Assembly (NCBI GenBank): GCA_035513995.1
Contig: DATKBL010000191.1
Location: forward strand, 1-15,292
DNA length: 15,292 nucleotides
Direction of reading: 5' to 3'
Source: DASUTW01 sp035513995
GTDB lineage: Bacteria > Actinomycetota > UBA4738 > CALAEC01
Every line of letters starts with the position of its first letter. Within the stretch, counting starts at the first letter, position 1. Made by a program: the position numbers and the translations under genes. This document shows, one piece after another, positions 7,243 through 13,932 of this stretch. A model generated the notes under the pieces. The model worked only from the letters and a program-made list of their open reading frames with translations. It did not search any database and was not told where the DNA came from.

Positions 7243-8364
7243 TCAGAACCGGAGCAGGGCCCCGACCCCTCCGAGCGCCTCGAGCTCCTCCGCTCCGCCG
7301 ATCGTCTCGACCCTGCACTTCTGCCTCACCGCGAGCTCGACGGCCTCCTCGACGATGTGGTCGGCCACCTCGGTCTCGGCCCCGCACGCCTCGCAGCGCT
7401 CCTCCGACAGCGACAAGTGGCCGCAGCGAGGGCACCGCCTGCCCTCGGCGCGGAGATCGGCCGCGACCACCAGTGTCTCGACCCTCCCGGCCTCGAGGGC
7501 CTCCAGCGTGTCGGCCAGCCCGGCCACCGCCCGCCCGGTCCCGGCCCGGGCCTCGATCGTCAGCCGCCCGAGCGCCTCGGCCTCGCGCCGCGCCTCCAGC
7601 TCGGCCTCGATCCCGAGGACGCGGTTCCTCACCTCGTCGGCCGAGACAGTGGTCGGCAGGACGATCCGGTCCAGCACCTTGCGCGCCACGTAGTCGTGCA
7701 GCTCCCGCTCGAGCTCGGCGACGAGCTCCTCGGCGCCGGCCAGGATCAGATGGTCGAAGGGGCGCCGCTCCGAGGCGAGCATGACCGCCCGGGCGGCGTG
7801 CTTCAGGTGACGCTGGACGTGGTCCTCGATGTGGCGCTGGTACCGCGACTGGGACCACCCGCCTTGGTCGTGGCGGCCCGGGACGTCGTCGTGGATCTCG
7901 GCGAGCACGTCGACCTGGCCCTGCTGGACGTACAGGAGCCGGGCCCGCTCCCGATCGGCGAGCAGCACGCAGAACGTCTCGAACCGCTCGAGCATCCCCT
8001 CCAACGGGATCAGGAGGGGCCGAATCCCGACGTGGAGCCGGTCCCGGAACGGGAGCGCGACGGCGAGGTCCTCCAAGAGCCCGCTCTTCGACGAGGAGAA
8101 CACGGCGATGCCGGCGATGCCGCTCCGATCGAGATCGTCCTCGACGTACCGGCGGATCGCCGCAAGGTCCTCGCTCACCGACCTCCGCCCTTCACGATCC
8201 AAGCGGTCGAGATCCACGGTCTTGAAGAGGTCCTTCATCCGGACGAGGTAGCTGTGCCTGTTCGGGTAGCGGCGCCCGTCCACGTCGAGATACAGCGTGG
8301 TCACGGGGTGCCGGGGGGCCCAGTCCGTGAGCTTGCGGAGCAGTCCAGGATCGAGGGTTGCCAT
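7243..8364 (-). CDS. Vms1/eRF1-like (baeRF family) protein with zinc ribbon
   Basis: The 373-residue protein resembles the bacterial/archaeal eRF1-related (baeRF) and Vms1/ANKZF1 group. N-terminal VTTLYLDVDGRRYPN and the central GGWSQSRYQRHIEDHVQRHLKH region (168-189) are family-typical. Q172 in GGWSQ sits where peptidyl-tRNA hydrolases of this fold carry a catalytic glutamine, but there is no GGQ. The C-terminal part is an L7Ae-like domain with a four-cysteine ribbon (C311, C314, C324, C327), as in archaeal release factor domain 3. The expected role, inferred from the fold, is action on peptidyl-tRNA or stalled 60S/50S ribosomal complexes; it is untested for bacterial members. AGGAGG lies seven bases before the ATG. 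It follows the 77-residue Cys protein by 19 bp and abuts the ROK gene. Alternative: a ribosome-associated protein without hydrolase activity. Confidence 0.82.
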   Translation of the reverse strand: MATLDPGLLRKLTDWAPRHPVTTLYLDVDGRRYPNRHSYLVRMKDLFKTVDLDRLDREGRRSVSEDLAAIRRYVEDDLDRSGIAGIAVFSSSKSGLLEDLAVALPFRDRLHVGIRPLLIPLEGMLERFETFCVLLADRERARLLYVQQGQVDVLAEIHDDVPGRHDQGGWSQSRYQRHIEDHVQRHLKHAARAVMLASERRPFDHLILAGAEELVAELERELHDYVARKVLDRIVLPTTVSADEVRNRVLGIEAELEARREAEALGRLTIEARAGTGRAVAGLADTLEALEAGRVETLVVAADLRAEGRRCPRCGHLSLSEERCEACGAETEVADHIVEEAVELAVRQKCRVETIGGAEELEALGGVGALLRF

Positions 8365-8383
8365 CGGCGCTCCTCCTATGGGC

Positions 8384-8617
8384 TCAGTCGACGTCGATCC
8401 GTTCCAGCCGCGGGTTCTCGGAGACGGCCTCGGCGCGGGCGTTGAGGAACGCCGTGGCCGCCATCATCAGCTCCCGGCCCGCGTTCAGCAGATGCTCGAC
8501 CACCTCGGGTCGGGCCTGCCCCCCCAGGGTGAGCATCATCCCCACCGGGCAGATCGACACCGGGCACGACGGGATGCCCTGCCCCTCGTCCCGTGCGGTC
8601 TCCTTCTCCTCTGCCAT
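8384..8617 (-). CDS. Small protein with CPVSICPVG motif, 77 residues
   Basis: The 77-residue protein begins with a charged segment, then the cysteine motif SCPVSICPVG (C18, C23), then an amphipathic helix of the form RPEVVEHLLNAGRELMMAATAFL. Small actinobacterial proteins with CP-x-CP motifs and a VEHLLxAGREL helix occur beside ArsA-like ATPase genes (resembling DUF5304, from memory); I treat this as tentative. The start is ATG 8617 because GGAGGGGG lies close upstream; the open frame extends further, but only as an overlap of the ArsA gene. It follows ArsA by 17 bp and precedes the Vms1-like gene. With only two cysteines, metal binding would need a dimer or a partner. A possible role is an adaptor for the ATPase, which is inference from position only. 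Confidence 0.75.
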   Translation of the reverse strand: MAEEKETARDEGQGIPSCPVSICPVGMMLTLGGQARPEVVEHLLNAGRELMMAATAFLNARAEAVSENPRLERIDVD

Positions 8618-8634
8618 CGGTCCCCCTCCGTCGG

Positions 8635-9831
8635 TCAGCTGCGGCCGGCGCTCACGCGGCCCTCGGGCGTCACCCCGAACTTGATCTCGAGGCGATCGTC
8701 CACAAGCTGGGCGTCGTGGACGTCGAGCCGCTGCAGCGCCTGCGGCAAGATGAGGTTGCGCTTGTGCGTACCCACCCGCACGAGGAGCTCGTCCCCCCTC
8801 CGATGGATGTCCAGACCGCCTCGCTCGACGAAGGGCAGTCGGAGGGTCAGCACGTACCAGGGTCCGCGTCGACGGACCCGCATCGGCTCCTCGGTGTACA
8901 GCACGGCGGCCGGGTCCCCTTCGCCGTAGACCTCGTCGCCCATCTCCGCGAGGAGGTCGGCCCCCACCATCTCCTCCCCGAAGAGTCGGGAGGTGAGGAT
9001 CGGGATCGGCTGGAACGACTCGTGGATCGTGGCGAGATGCTCGCGCTGGATGTCCTTCCACTTCCCGAAGTAGGGGTCGTTGACCTCCTCGGGGATGATC
9101 CGGTTCGCCACGATCGCGTCCACCCTGTACCCGAACAGCGAGAGGTACGTGTAGGTGCGTCGGGCCTCGGCAATCACCATCTTCTCGGGGTTGACCACGA
9201 GCCGCACCGACGACTGCTCGGCGTCCGAGAGGATCGCGCGCACCCCCTCGAGGTTCCGGTGGAGCTGCTCGATGGCCGCGAAGATCCGGTCCTCGGCGAT
9301 CGGCATCGTCGTCAGCCGCGTGAGGATCGGACGGATCGTCTTCACCACGCGTCGCTCCACGGGGAAGATTCGCTCGATGTACCAGTTCATAACCTCGGGG
9401 AGCGAGAGCAGGCGGAGCGTCTCGGCGGTCGGCGCGCAGTCGATCACCAAGAGGTCGTAGGAGCCGCCGTCCACGTGCCGCTTCATGTCGGTGAGGCTGA
9501 AGATCTCGTCCAGCCCTGGGATCACCGAGAGCTCCTCGGCCTCGATCGCGTCCACCCCCGCCCAGTTCAGGAACGAGATGATGTACTCCTGGATGTCGCG
9601 CCAGTTCGACTCGAGGCGCGCCTGGGCGTTGATCTGCTCGGCCCAGAGGCGGTCCTCAACCTGGAGCGGCGCGTCGCCGATCTCGAGTTCGAACGCGTCG
9701 GCCAGCGAGTGGGCGGGGTCGGTGCTGGTGATCAGGGTCCGCTGCCCGGCACGAGCGGCGCGCACCGCGGTGGCCGCGGCGATCGTGGTCTTCCCGACGC
9801 CGCCCTTGCCCGTGAACAGCAGGATCCTCAT
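8635..9831 (-). CDS. ArsA/Get3-family ATPase with C-terminal HSP20-like domain
   Basis: The 398-residue protein has the deviant Walker A GKGGVGKTT (8-16) with the signature lysine K9. Switch I is STDPAHSL (36-43), and the switch II segment reads DCAPTAETLRLL (131-142) where classic ArsA/Get3 has DTAPTGHT. There is one ATPase half, so it would work as a homodimer. Residues about 310-390 (WYVLTLRLPF, LLVRVGTHKRNLILP, RLEIKFG) form an HSP20-like beta domain found in the bacterial ArsA_HSP20 architecture. The Get3 CxxC zinc site is not visible and no arsenite pump, ArsR or ArsC gene is near, so arsenic resistance is unlikely. A chaperone or membrane-protein targeting role is inferred. It lies 46 bp after the SRPBCC gene; TACGAT nine bases before the ATG may be its own -10. 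Confidence 0.9.
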   Translation of the reverse strand: MRILLFTGKGGVGKTTIAAATAVRAARAGQRTLITSTDPAHSLADAFELEIGDAPLQVEDRLWAEQINAQARLESNWRDIQEYIISFLNWAGVDAIEAEELSVIPGLDEIFSLTDMKRHVDGGSYDLLVIDCAPTAETLRLLSLPEVMNWYIERIFPVERRVVKTIRPILTRLTTMPIAEDRIFAAIEQLHRNLEGVRAILSDAEQSSVRLVVNPEKMVIAEARRTYTYLSLFGYRVDAIVANRIIPEEVNDPYFGKWKDIQREHLATIHESFQPIPILTSRLFGEEMVGADLLAEMGDEVYGEGDPAAVLYTEEPMRVRRRGPWYVLTLRLPFVERGGLDIHRRGDELLVRVGTHKRNLILPQALQRLDVHDAQLVDDRLEIKFGVTPEGRVSAGRS

Positions 9832-9840
9832 CCGGGGTCC

Positions 9841-9846
9841 ATCGTA
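9841..9846 (-). promoter_or_regulatory. Candidate -10 element upstream of the ArsA-like gene
   Basis: On the minus strand TACGAT ends nine bases before the ATG at 9831, which would give an RNA with zero to three leader bases. There is no obvious Shine-Dalgarno (the intervening bases are GGACCCCGG). The gene could be read both from here and by read-through from the SRPBCC gene. Confidence 0.4.
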
Positions 9847-9877
9847 GCCGCCCCGGCCGGATGCGGGCGAGCGGGGC

Positions 9878-10315
9878 TCAGCCCTCCTCCACGCGGCGCT
9901 TCAGGCCCTCCAGCGCGGTCTTCACGATCGCTTTCTCGCCCCGGCGACGGAGCATCGACGGCACCGCCACCGCGAGATCGAGCGCGAGCCGGTAGGTGAC
10001 CCTCGTGTCCTCTCCGGACTCCTCGAGGACGTACTCGCCGGCGACCTCCTTCAGCGCACCCTGGGCCTCCCGGGTCGTCCAGGACATGCCGGCGTCGTCG
10101 GGCGCGTACTCGTACTCCAGCGTGTAGGCGGCGTCGAACCCCATCTGCGAGACGCGGAACGCCACCGCGGCGCCGCGGCCTTGATCGTCCCGCTCGAGCA
10201 CCTCGGCCGCCTCGACGCCGGCCCACTCCGGATACGCGTCGAAGCCGGTGAGGACCTCCATGACGTCCTCGGGCTCAGCCTCGATGAGGATCGTCCCCTC
10301 CGTCTGCTCGGCCAT
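9878..10315 (-). CDS. SRPBCC / polyketide cyclase-like lipid-binding protein
   Basis: The 145-residue protein fits the SRPBCC (START/Bet v1-like) fold. It has a short N-terminal strand (EGTILIEAEP), the helix segment PEDVMEVLTGFDAYPEWAGV, alternating strands (EYEYAPDDAGMSWTTRE, TRVTYRLALDLA) and a long C-terminal helix (EKAIVKTALEGLKRRVEE). Such proteins bind hydrophobic ligands such as lipids or act as cyclases or cochaperones. The YPEW element at the end of the first helix is common in actinobacterial members. In mycobacteria a gene of this family (Rv2185c, recalled) lies next to the ArsA-like gene Rv2184c, the same order as here. No catalytic residue can be named. ATG 10315 is used; GACACT seven bases upstream may be a weak -10. 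Confidence 0.85.
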   Translation of the reverse strand: MAEQTEGTILIEAEPEDVMEVLTGFDAYPEWAGVEAAEVLERDDQGRGAAVAFRVSQMGFDAAYTLEYEYAPDDAGMSWTTREAQGALKEVAGEYVLEESGEDTRVTYRLALDLAVAVPSMLRRRGEKAIVKTALEGLKRRVEEG

Positions 10316-10322
10316 AGCGTCG

Positions 10323-10328
10323 AGTGTC
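10323..10328 (-). promoter_or_regulatory. Weak candidate -10 element upstream of the SRPBCC gene
   Basis: GACACT on the minus strand ends seven bases before ATG 10315, with no Shine-Dalgarno between. It departs from TANNNT at the first base, so it is the weakest of the start-proximal boxes listed here. Confidence 0.25.
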
Positions 10329-10357
10329 GCACGGAAGCGGCGGTCGGCGACAGACGC

Positions 10358-11098
10358 TCAGCCGCCGAGGCTGGGCCCGGTGACGAAGAGGAGGACGATG
10401 GTGAGGAGCAGCAGCGCCGACACGGCGTAGAGGAGGACCCGCGACGAGACGAGCGCCTCGCTCCCCTCCGCCGCGCGCCGAGCGTCGACGGCCGACAGCA
10501 TGTAGAGCGCGCCGGCCGCCGCGAAGTAGAGCGCCGCGAGCCCCAGGAGCGGGCCCAGGCCCCGGCCCGCGCGGGAGGCCACGATCACCACCAGCGTGCC
10601 GAGGAGCCAGGCGAAGATCACGATGCGCGCCGCTCCCTCGAGCTTCCTGCCGGCCGCGATGTGCCCGAGGCCCGGCAGGATCAGCGAGAGCGCGGTGGCC
10701 CGACCCGGGTCCACGTCGGGCGCGGCGCGCCCCTCCTCGAACAGCGATCCGAAGAGCGTCCCGCAGCGAGAGCACGCCTGCGCCTCCAGGGCGTTCTCCG
10801 CTTCGCACGCCGTGCAGACCCACACGAGCCCGTCCTCGCGCACCTGGAAGGGGCTGGCCTCGACGGCCGGGCCGCCTGGAGGCGCGGGCCGAGCCTCTTG
10901 CTCCGGGGGCTCGGGCGAGGGGTCCGGCGGGGCTTCGGGCTCCGTGGGCGCGGCGAGCTCTCCGAGCAGGGCGGCGGCCTCCGACTCCTCGGGCGGGGGG
11001 GCCTCGGGCTCCGCGTCGCGCAGGCGGGCGAAGCACTGGCCGCACCACTCCGCGCCGGGCGTCACGAGCCCGCCGCAACTCGGGCAGCGCTCGCTCAT
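10358..11098 (-). CDS. Double zinc-ribbon membrane protein
   Basis: The 246-residue protein starts with a four-cysteine ribbon (C5, C8, C19, C22; CPSCGG then WCGQC). It continues with a proline/glutamate-rich linker of about residues 28-83, then a second ribbon (C95, C98, C109, C112). After ILPGLGHIAAGR (about 140-151), a motif reminiscent of TM2/DUF5683-type membrane domains, three hydrophobic segments follow at about 159-174, 176-198 and 221-241. The ribbons would therefore face the cytoplasm and the C-terminal half would sit in the membrane. No function is known to me. The start is ATG 11098 with a G-run as ribosome site; the frame is open much further upstream but only antisense to the methyltransferase gene. 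It is 42 bp upstream of the SRPBCC gene and may be cotranscribed with it. Confidence 0.8.
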   Translation of the reverse strand: MSERCPSCGGLVTPGAEWCGQCFARLRDAEPEAPPPEESEAAALLGELAAPTEPEAPPDPSPEPPEQEARPAPPGGPAVEASPFQVREDGLVWVCTACEAENALEAQACSRCGTLFGSLFEEGRAAPDVDPGRATALSLILPGLGHIAAGRKLEGAARIVIFAWLLGTLVVIVASRAGRGLGPLLGLAALYFAAAGALYMLSAVDARRAAEGSEALVSSRVLLYAVSALLLLTIVLLFVTGPSLGG

Positions 11099-11104
11099 CG
11101 CCGG

Positions 11105-11116
11105 CCCCCCGGGGGG
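11105..11116. repeat. C6G6 palindrome at the ribosome site of the zinc-ribbon gene
   Basis: Six C followed directly by six G form a 12-base palindrome. It spans the only G-rich sequence that could serve as Shine-Dalgarno for the zinc-ribbon gene, whose start codon begins six bases away. A short hairpin (four base pairs with a CCGG loop) could mask the site. Confidence 0.45.
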
Positions 11117-11181
11117 TCGCGCCGATCCATGTTCGCTATCGTGCCACGCGCGGAGCCTCCGGTCGCGCAAGGCGGACCGGC

Positions 11182-11187
11182 TACGCT
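11182..11187 (+). promoter_or_regulatory. Candidate -10 element, leaderless start of the methyltransferase gene
   Basis: TACGCT lies seven bases before GTG 11195. The same hexamer at nearly the same distance is seen before the EEP gene. There is no Shine-Dalgarno in front of this GTG. The box supports 11195 as the start over the in-frame ATG at 11129. TATCGT at 11137-11142 is a second, more distant candidate. Confidence 0.45.
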
Positions 11188-11194
11188 GGGCGGC

Positions 11195-11758
11195 GTGTTC
11201 CTCCGGGAGAACGAGATCGGGCGGCGGGTCGCCCCGTGGGTCCACCCCCGGATGCGCCTCCTCGACGTCGGCTCGGGCACCGGGCTGATCTCCAGGTGGC
11301 TGGCCCGCGAGCGAGGGGTCGAGCCCACGACCTCGGACCTGGTCGAGTTCGGCAACCGGGTGGGCGACCTCCCCTTCCGCCGGATCGAGGACCCGGTGCG
11401 CGTCCCGGCCGCCGACGGCGAGTTCGACGCCGTGATGATGCTCTTCGTCCTGCACCACATGCCGGTGTGGGACGACCAGGTTCGGCTCCTCCGGGACGCG
11501 GCCCGCGCCGCGAGCCGGCGACTGATCGTGATCGAGGACACGCCCCTGCACCGCGTCGACCGCGCCTTCAACGTGGTCTGGGACTGGGCGCTCAACCTGC
11601 GACACGGCGTCCCCACGCCCTTCACCTTCCGCGACGTCCGCGGGTGGAGCGAGGTCTTCGCCGACCTCGGCCTCCGCGCGGGCCACGTCGAGACCTACCG
11701 CGCCTGGTGGCCCACCCTCGGCACGTATCACCACACGCTCTTCGTGCTCGACACCTGA
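11195..11758 (+). CDS. Class I SAM-dependent methyltransferase
   Basis: The 187-residue protein has motif I LLDVGSGTG (22-30) for S-adenosylmethionine binding. An acidic residue follows in TSDLVEFGN, then FDAVMMLFVLHHMPVW, the usual motif IV region of Methyltransf_11-type enzymes, and RRLIVIEDTP as motif V-VI. A C-terminal part rich in aromatic residues (FNVVWDWALNLRHG, YRAWWPTLGTYHH) resembles quinone or small-molecule methyltransferases, but the substrate is unknown. GTG 11195 is chosen because of the TACGCT box just upstream and because homologues usually begin shortly before motif I; ATG 11129 would add 22 residues of low-complexity sequence. The next gene begins 30 bp later with its own candidate -10. 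Divergent from the zinc-ribbon gene. Confidence 0.85.
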   Translation: MFLRENEIGRRVAPWVHPRMRLLDVGSGTGLISRWLARERGVEPTTSDLVEFGNRVGDLPFRRIEDPVRVPAADGEFDAVMMLFVLHHMPVWDDQVRLLRDAARAASRRLIVIEDTPLHRVDRAFNVVWDWALNLRHGVPTPFTFRDVRGWSEVFADLGLRAGHVETYRAWWPTLGTYHHTLFVLDT

Positions 11759-11776
11759 GCGAGGGAGGCTCGTTGG

Positions 11777-11782
11777 TACGAT
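11777..11782 (+). promoter_or_regulatory. Candidate -10 element, leaderless start of the CelD/BcsL-like gene
   Basis: TACGAT ends six bases before GTG 11789, with no Shine-Dalgarno at a usable distance. The position matches the boxes before other genes in this window. Confidence 0.45.
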
Positions 11783-11788
11783 GCGGTC

Positions 11789-12775
11789 GTGCCCCTCGAG
11801 TGGATCGCCGACCCGGGCGTGTTCGCCACGCACCGCGACGAGTGGGAGCGGCTACGGTCGGCCGACCCGGAGGCGACGCTCTTCCACACCCCCCGCTTCC
11901 TCGAGCTCTACTGGGAGGAGCTCGGGGATGGGCCCCCGCTGGTGGCGCTCGTCACCCACGGCGACGATCCGATCGGACTCTGCCCCTTCGAGATCCGCGC
12001 CGGGCGCCTCTCGTTCCTCGGCGGCTTCGAGGTCACCGACTACATGGGGCCCGTCGGCCGCCCCGAGGACCGCGCCCGCGTCGCCGAGCAGCTGCTGACG
12101 GGGCTCGCGGCCCGCGACGACTGGGAACGCGCCGACCTCGAGGGGCTCCCCCAGGACGGCACCTGGCTCAGCGCCCTGGCCCAAGCCGCGGAGGCCGCCG
12201 GCTTCGCGGCCGAGATCGCCCAGGACAACGTGGCGCCGATGATCGACCTCCCCCCGACCTGGGACGCTTACCTCGCGAGGCTCAAGCCAAAACAGCGGCA
12301 CGAGATCCGGAGGAAGGAGCGGCGCCTCCGCGAGCGGTTCCCCGAGGCCCGGCTCACGCGCTCATCGATGGAGACGCTCCAGGCCGACCTCGATCGCTTC
12401 GTCGAGATGCACAGATCCAGCGAGGGCCCGAAGGGGAGGTTCATGGAGGAGGGCATGGGGCCCTTCTTCCACCGTCTCGGCCGCGAGCTGCTGCCCGAGG
12501 GCGTGTTCCGCCTGGTGTTCCTGGGAGGGGACGACGAGAAGCTGGCCGGGGTCGTGGCGTTCCGGTTCGAGGACTCCCTGCTCCTCTACAACTCGGCCTT
12601 CGATCCCGCGTACCGAGCGGTCGCGCCGGGGATGGTGCTCGTCTCCGAGATCGTGAAGGAGGCGATCGGCGAGGGCTGCGCCCGCCTGGACATGCTCAAG
12701 GGTGACCTCGGCTACAAGTACAGGTTCGGGGCCAGGCCCCGCCCGATCTGCCGGCTGCTACTGGAGCGACGCTAG
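11789..12775 (+). CDS. CelD/BcsL-type GNAT acyltransferase (FemAB-like)
   Basis: The 328-residue protein belongs to the CelD/BcsL group with a GNAT/FemAB-like acyltransferase domain. N-terminal EWERLRSADPEATLFHTPRFLELYWEEL is the typical opening, where the family has a W-x-x-L and a P-x-F-L pattern. DLPPTWDAYLARLKPKQRHEIRRKERRL (about 150-178) is the basic helix-rich family hallmark. The C-terminal half holds LAGVVAFRFEDSLLLYNSAFDP and LDMLKGDLGYKYRFGA, matching the family's D-x-x-x-G-x-x-x-Y-K-x-x-F/W-G ending. Members acylate or aminoacylate cell-surface polysaccharides; here the substrate is unknown. It lies beside a PimB'-like glycosyltransferase, with which it converges via a shared CTAG stop, consistent with a cell-envelope role. 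No signal peptide is seen. Confidence 0.88.
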   Translation: MPLEWIADPGVFATHRDEWERLRSADPEATLFHTPRFLELYWEELGDGPPLVALVTHGDDPIGLCPFEIRAGRLSFLGGFEVTDYMGPVGRPEDRARVAEQLLTGLAARDDWERADLEGLPQDGTWLSALAQAAEAAGFAAEIAQDNVAPMIDLPPTWDAYLARLKPKQRHEIRRKERRLRERFPEARLTRSSMETLQADLDRFVEMHRSSEGPKGRFMEEGMGPFFHRLGRELLPEGVFRLVFLGGDDEKLAGVVAFRFEDSLLLYNSAFDPAYRAVAPGMVLVSEIVKEAIGEGCARLDMLKGDLGYKYRFGARPRPICRLLLERR

Positions 12776-13917
12776 CCCGTGATCGCGCGGGTGAACCGCT
12801 CGATCACCACGTCCCAGCCGAACTCCCGCTCGGCGCGCGCGCGACCGGCCTTGCCCAGCCTCCGCGCCTCGGCAGGGTCGCGGAGGAGGGTCACCAGCGC
12901 CTCGGTCACGTCGGAGACGTCGGTCCCGTCGACGACGAACCCGGTCTCGCCGTCGGCGACGGCCTCGGGGGCGCCGCCCGACCGGCCGGCCAGCGCGGGG
13001 CGACCGGATGCGGCCGCCTCCAGGTACACGATCCCCAGGCCCTCGACCTCGAAGCCGAAGCGCTCGTCCCGGCACGGCATCGCGAACACCTCGCACGCCG
13101 CGTAGTGCGCCGGGAGCTCGTCCTCCGAGACCTGGCCGGCGAACACGACCGGCCCCTCCACTCTCGCCCGCAGCCTGGTCAGCTCGCGGCGGTGAGGCCC
13201 GTCGCCCACGAGCAGGAGCGCGGCGTCGGGCACTCTGCGCAGCACGCGCGGCCATGCGCGTAGGAGCACGTCCTGCCCCTTCCGGGGGACGAGCCGGGAG
13301 ATGCACGCCACCACGGGTCGGTCGCTCAGCCCGTGCCGCTTCCTGATCTCGAGCCCGCTCACGCCGGGGTGGAAGCGCTCCACGTCCACGCCCGGAGGCA
13401 GAGGAACCGTGGGGACCTCCCATGGGATCGCGCGCCGGAGCTTGTGCTGCATGAACCGGCTGACTGTGAACACGACGCGCGCCTCCGAGAACGCGCGGCG
13501 CAGCCGGGTCCTCACCACGGGCATCGCGGCGAGCATGAACTCGAGCCCGTGGGTGAGCATCGCGTAGGGGACGCCCGTCTCCGCCTTCAATCGCGGACCC
13601 AGCTCGCCCAGGGGGTAGCCGTGACCGAAGAGGACGATGCCGGCGCCGGTGTCGTGAAGCAGGGAGGTCACGCGCCGCCGCACCTCGCTCGTGGGCGACA
13701 TCATCGTCGCCGAGTGCCGGACGACGCGGAACGGCTGCGCCTCGTCGAACGTCCGCCAACCCTCCCAGCGAGGGGCGAGTACGGTCACGCGATCGGCCGG
13801 GAGCTGGCGCACGAGATCGTGGACGTAGCGCTGCGTGCCCCCGACGCGGGGAGGGAAGTCGTTGGTGACGACGAGGAGGCGCGGCAGCTCCGGGCGATCG
13901 GTCGTCCTGATCTCCAC
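12772..13917 (-). CDS. GT4 glycosyltransferase, PimB'-like mannosyltransferase
   Basis: The 381-residue protein is a GT-B glycosyltransferase of family GT4. It has VTNDFPPRVGGTQRYV (17-32), THGLEF with H123, SRLVPRKGQD (207-216; R208 and K213 would contact the donor diphosphate), EVFAMPCR and EVEGLGIVYLEA (290-301), which gives the EX7E pair E292/E300. SGGAPEAV follows. These segments closely match what I recall of Corynebacterium and Mycobacterium PimB', which adds the second mannose to phosphatidyl-myo-inositol mannoside using GDP-mannose. Orthology is an inference; other mannosyl- or glucosyltransferases of GT4 share most of it. GTG 13917 is the start because YgfZ begins on the other strand at 13939; the frame continues further but only antisense to YgfZ. 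GATAAT seven bases upstream suggests a leaderless RNA. Confidence 0.87.
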   Translation of the reverse strand: MEIRTTDRPELPRLLVVTNDFPPRVGGTQRYVHDLVRQLPADRVTVLAPRWEGWRTFDEAQPFRVVRHSATMMSPTSEVRRRVTSLLHDTGAGIVLFGHGYPLGELGPRLKAETGVPYAMLTHGLEFMLAAMPVVRTRLRRAFSEARVVFTVSRFMQHKLRRAIPWEVPTVPLPPGVDVERFHPGVSGLEIRKRHGLSDRPVVACISRLVPRKGQDVLLRAWPRVLRRVPDAALLLVGDGPHRRELTRLRARVEGPVVFAGQVSEDELPAHYAACEVFAMPCRDERFGFEVEGLGIVYLEAAASGRPALAGRSGGAPEAVADGETGFVVDGTDVSDVTEALVTLLRDPAEARRLGKAGRARAEREFGWDVVIERFTRAITG

Positions 13918-13924
13918 GGGCCCG

Positions 13925-13932
13925 ATTATCCT
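13925..13932. promoter_or_regulatory. Overlapping divergent -10 elements in a 21-bp gap
   Basis: The whole space between the GTG of the glycosyltransferase (13917) and the ATG of YgfZ (13939) is 21 bases. On the plus strand TATCCT (13927-13932) ends six bases before the ATG. On the minus strand GATAAT (13925-13930) ends seven bases before the GTG. The two boxes share four bases, so two RNA polymerases could not occupy them at once. Both transcripts would be leaderless. Confidence 0.5.

Noticed and set aside
7243..8364. Canonical peptide chain release factor
   Set aside because: No GGQ and no PxT/SPF recognition element; it is an eRF1-related protein but not RF1 or RF2.
6370..8445. Long plus-strand open frame of 691 codons
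   Set aside because: It runs antisense through the LLM, ROK and Vms1-like genes, which have clear family motifs. Its translation is rich in H, R, P, D and G with no domain, as expected of a shadow frame in GC-rich DNA.
8635..9831. Arsenite-resistance ATPase
   Set aside because: There is only one ATPase half, an HSP20-like tail, and no ArsB, ArsR, ArsC or ArsD gene nearby. The name ArsA here refers to the family only.
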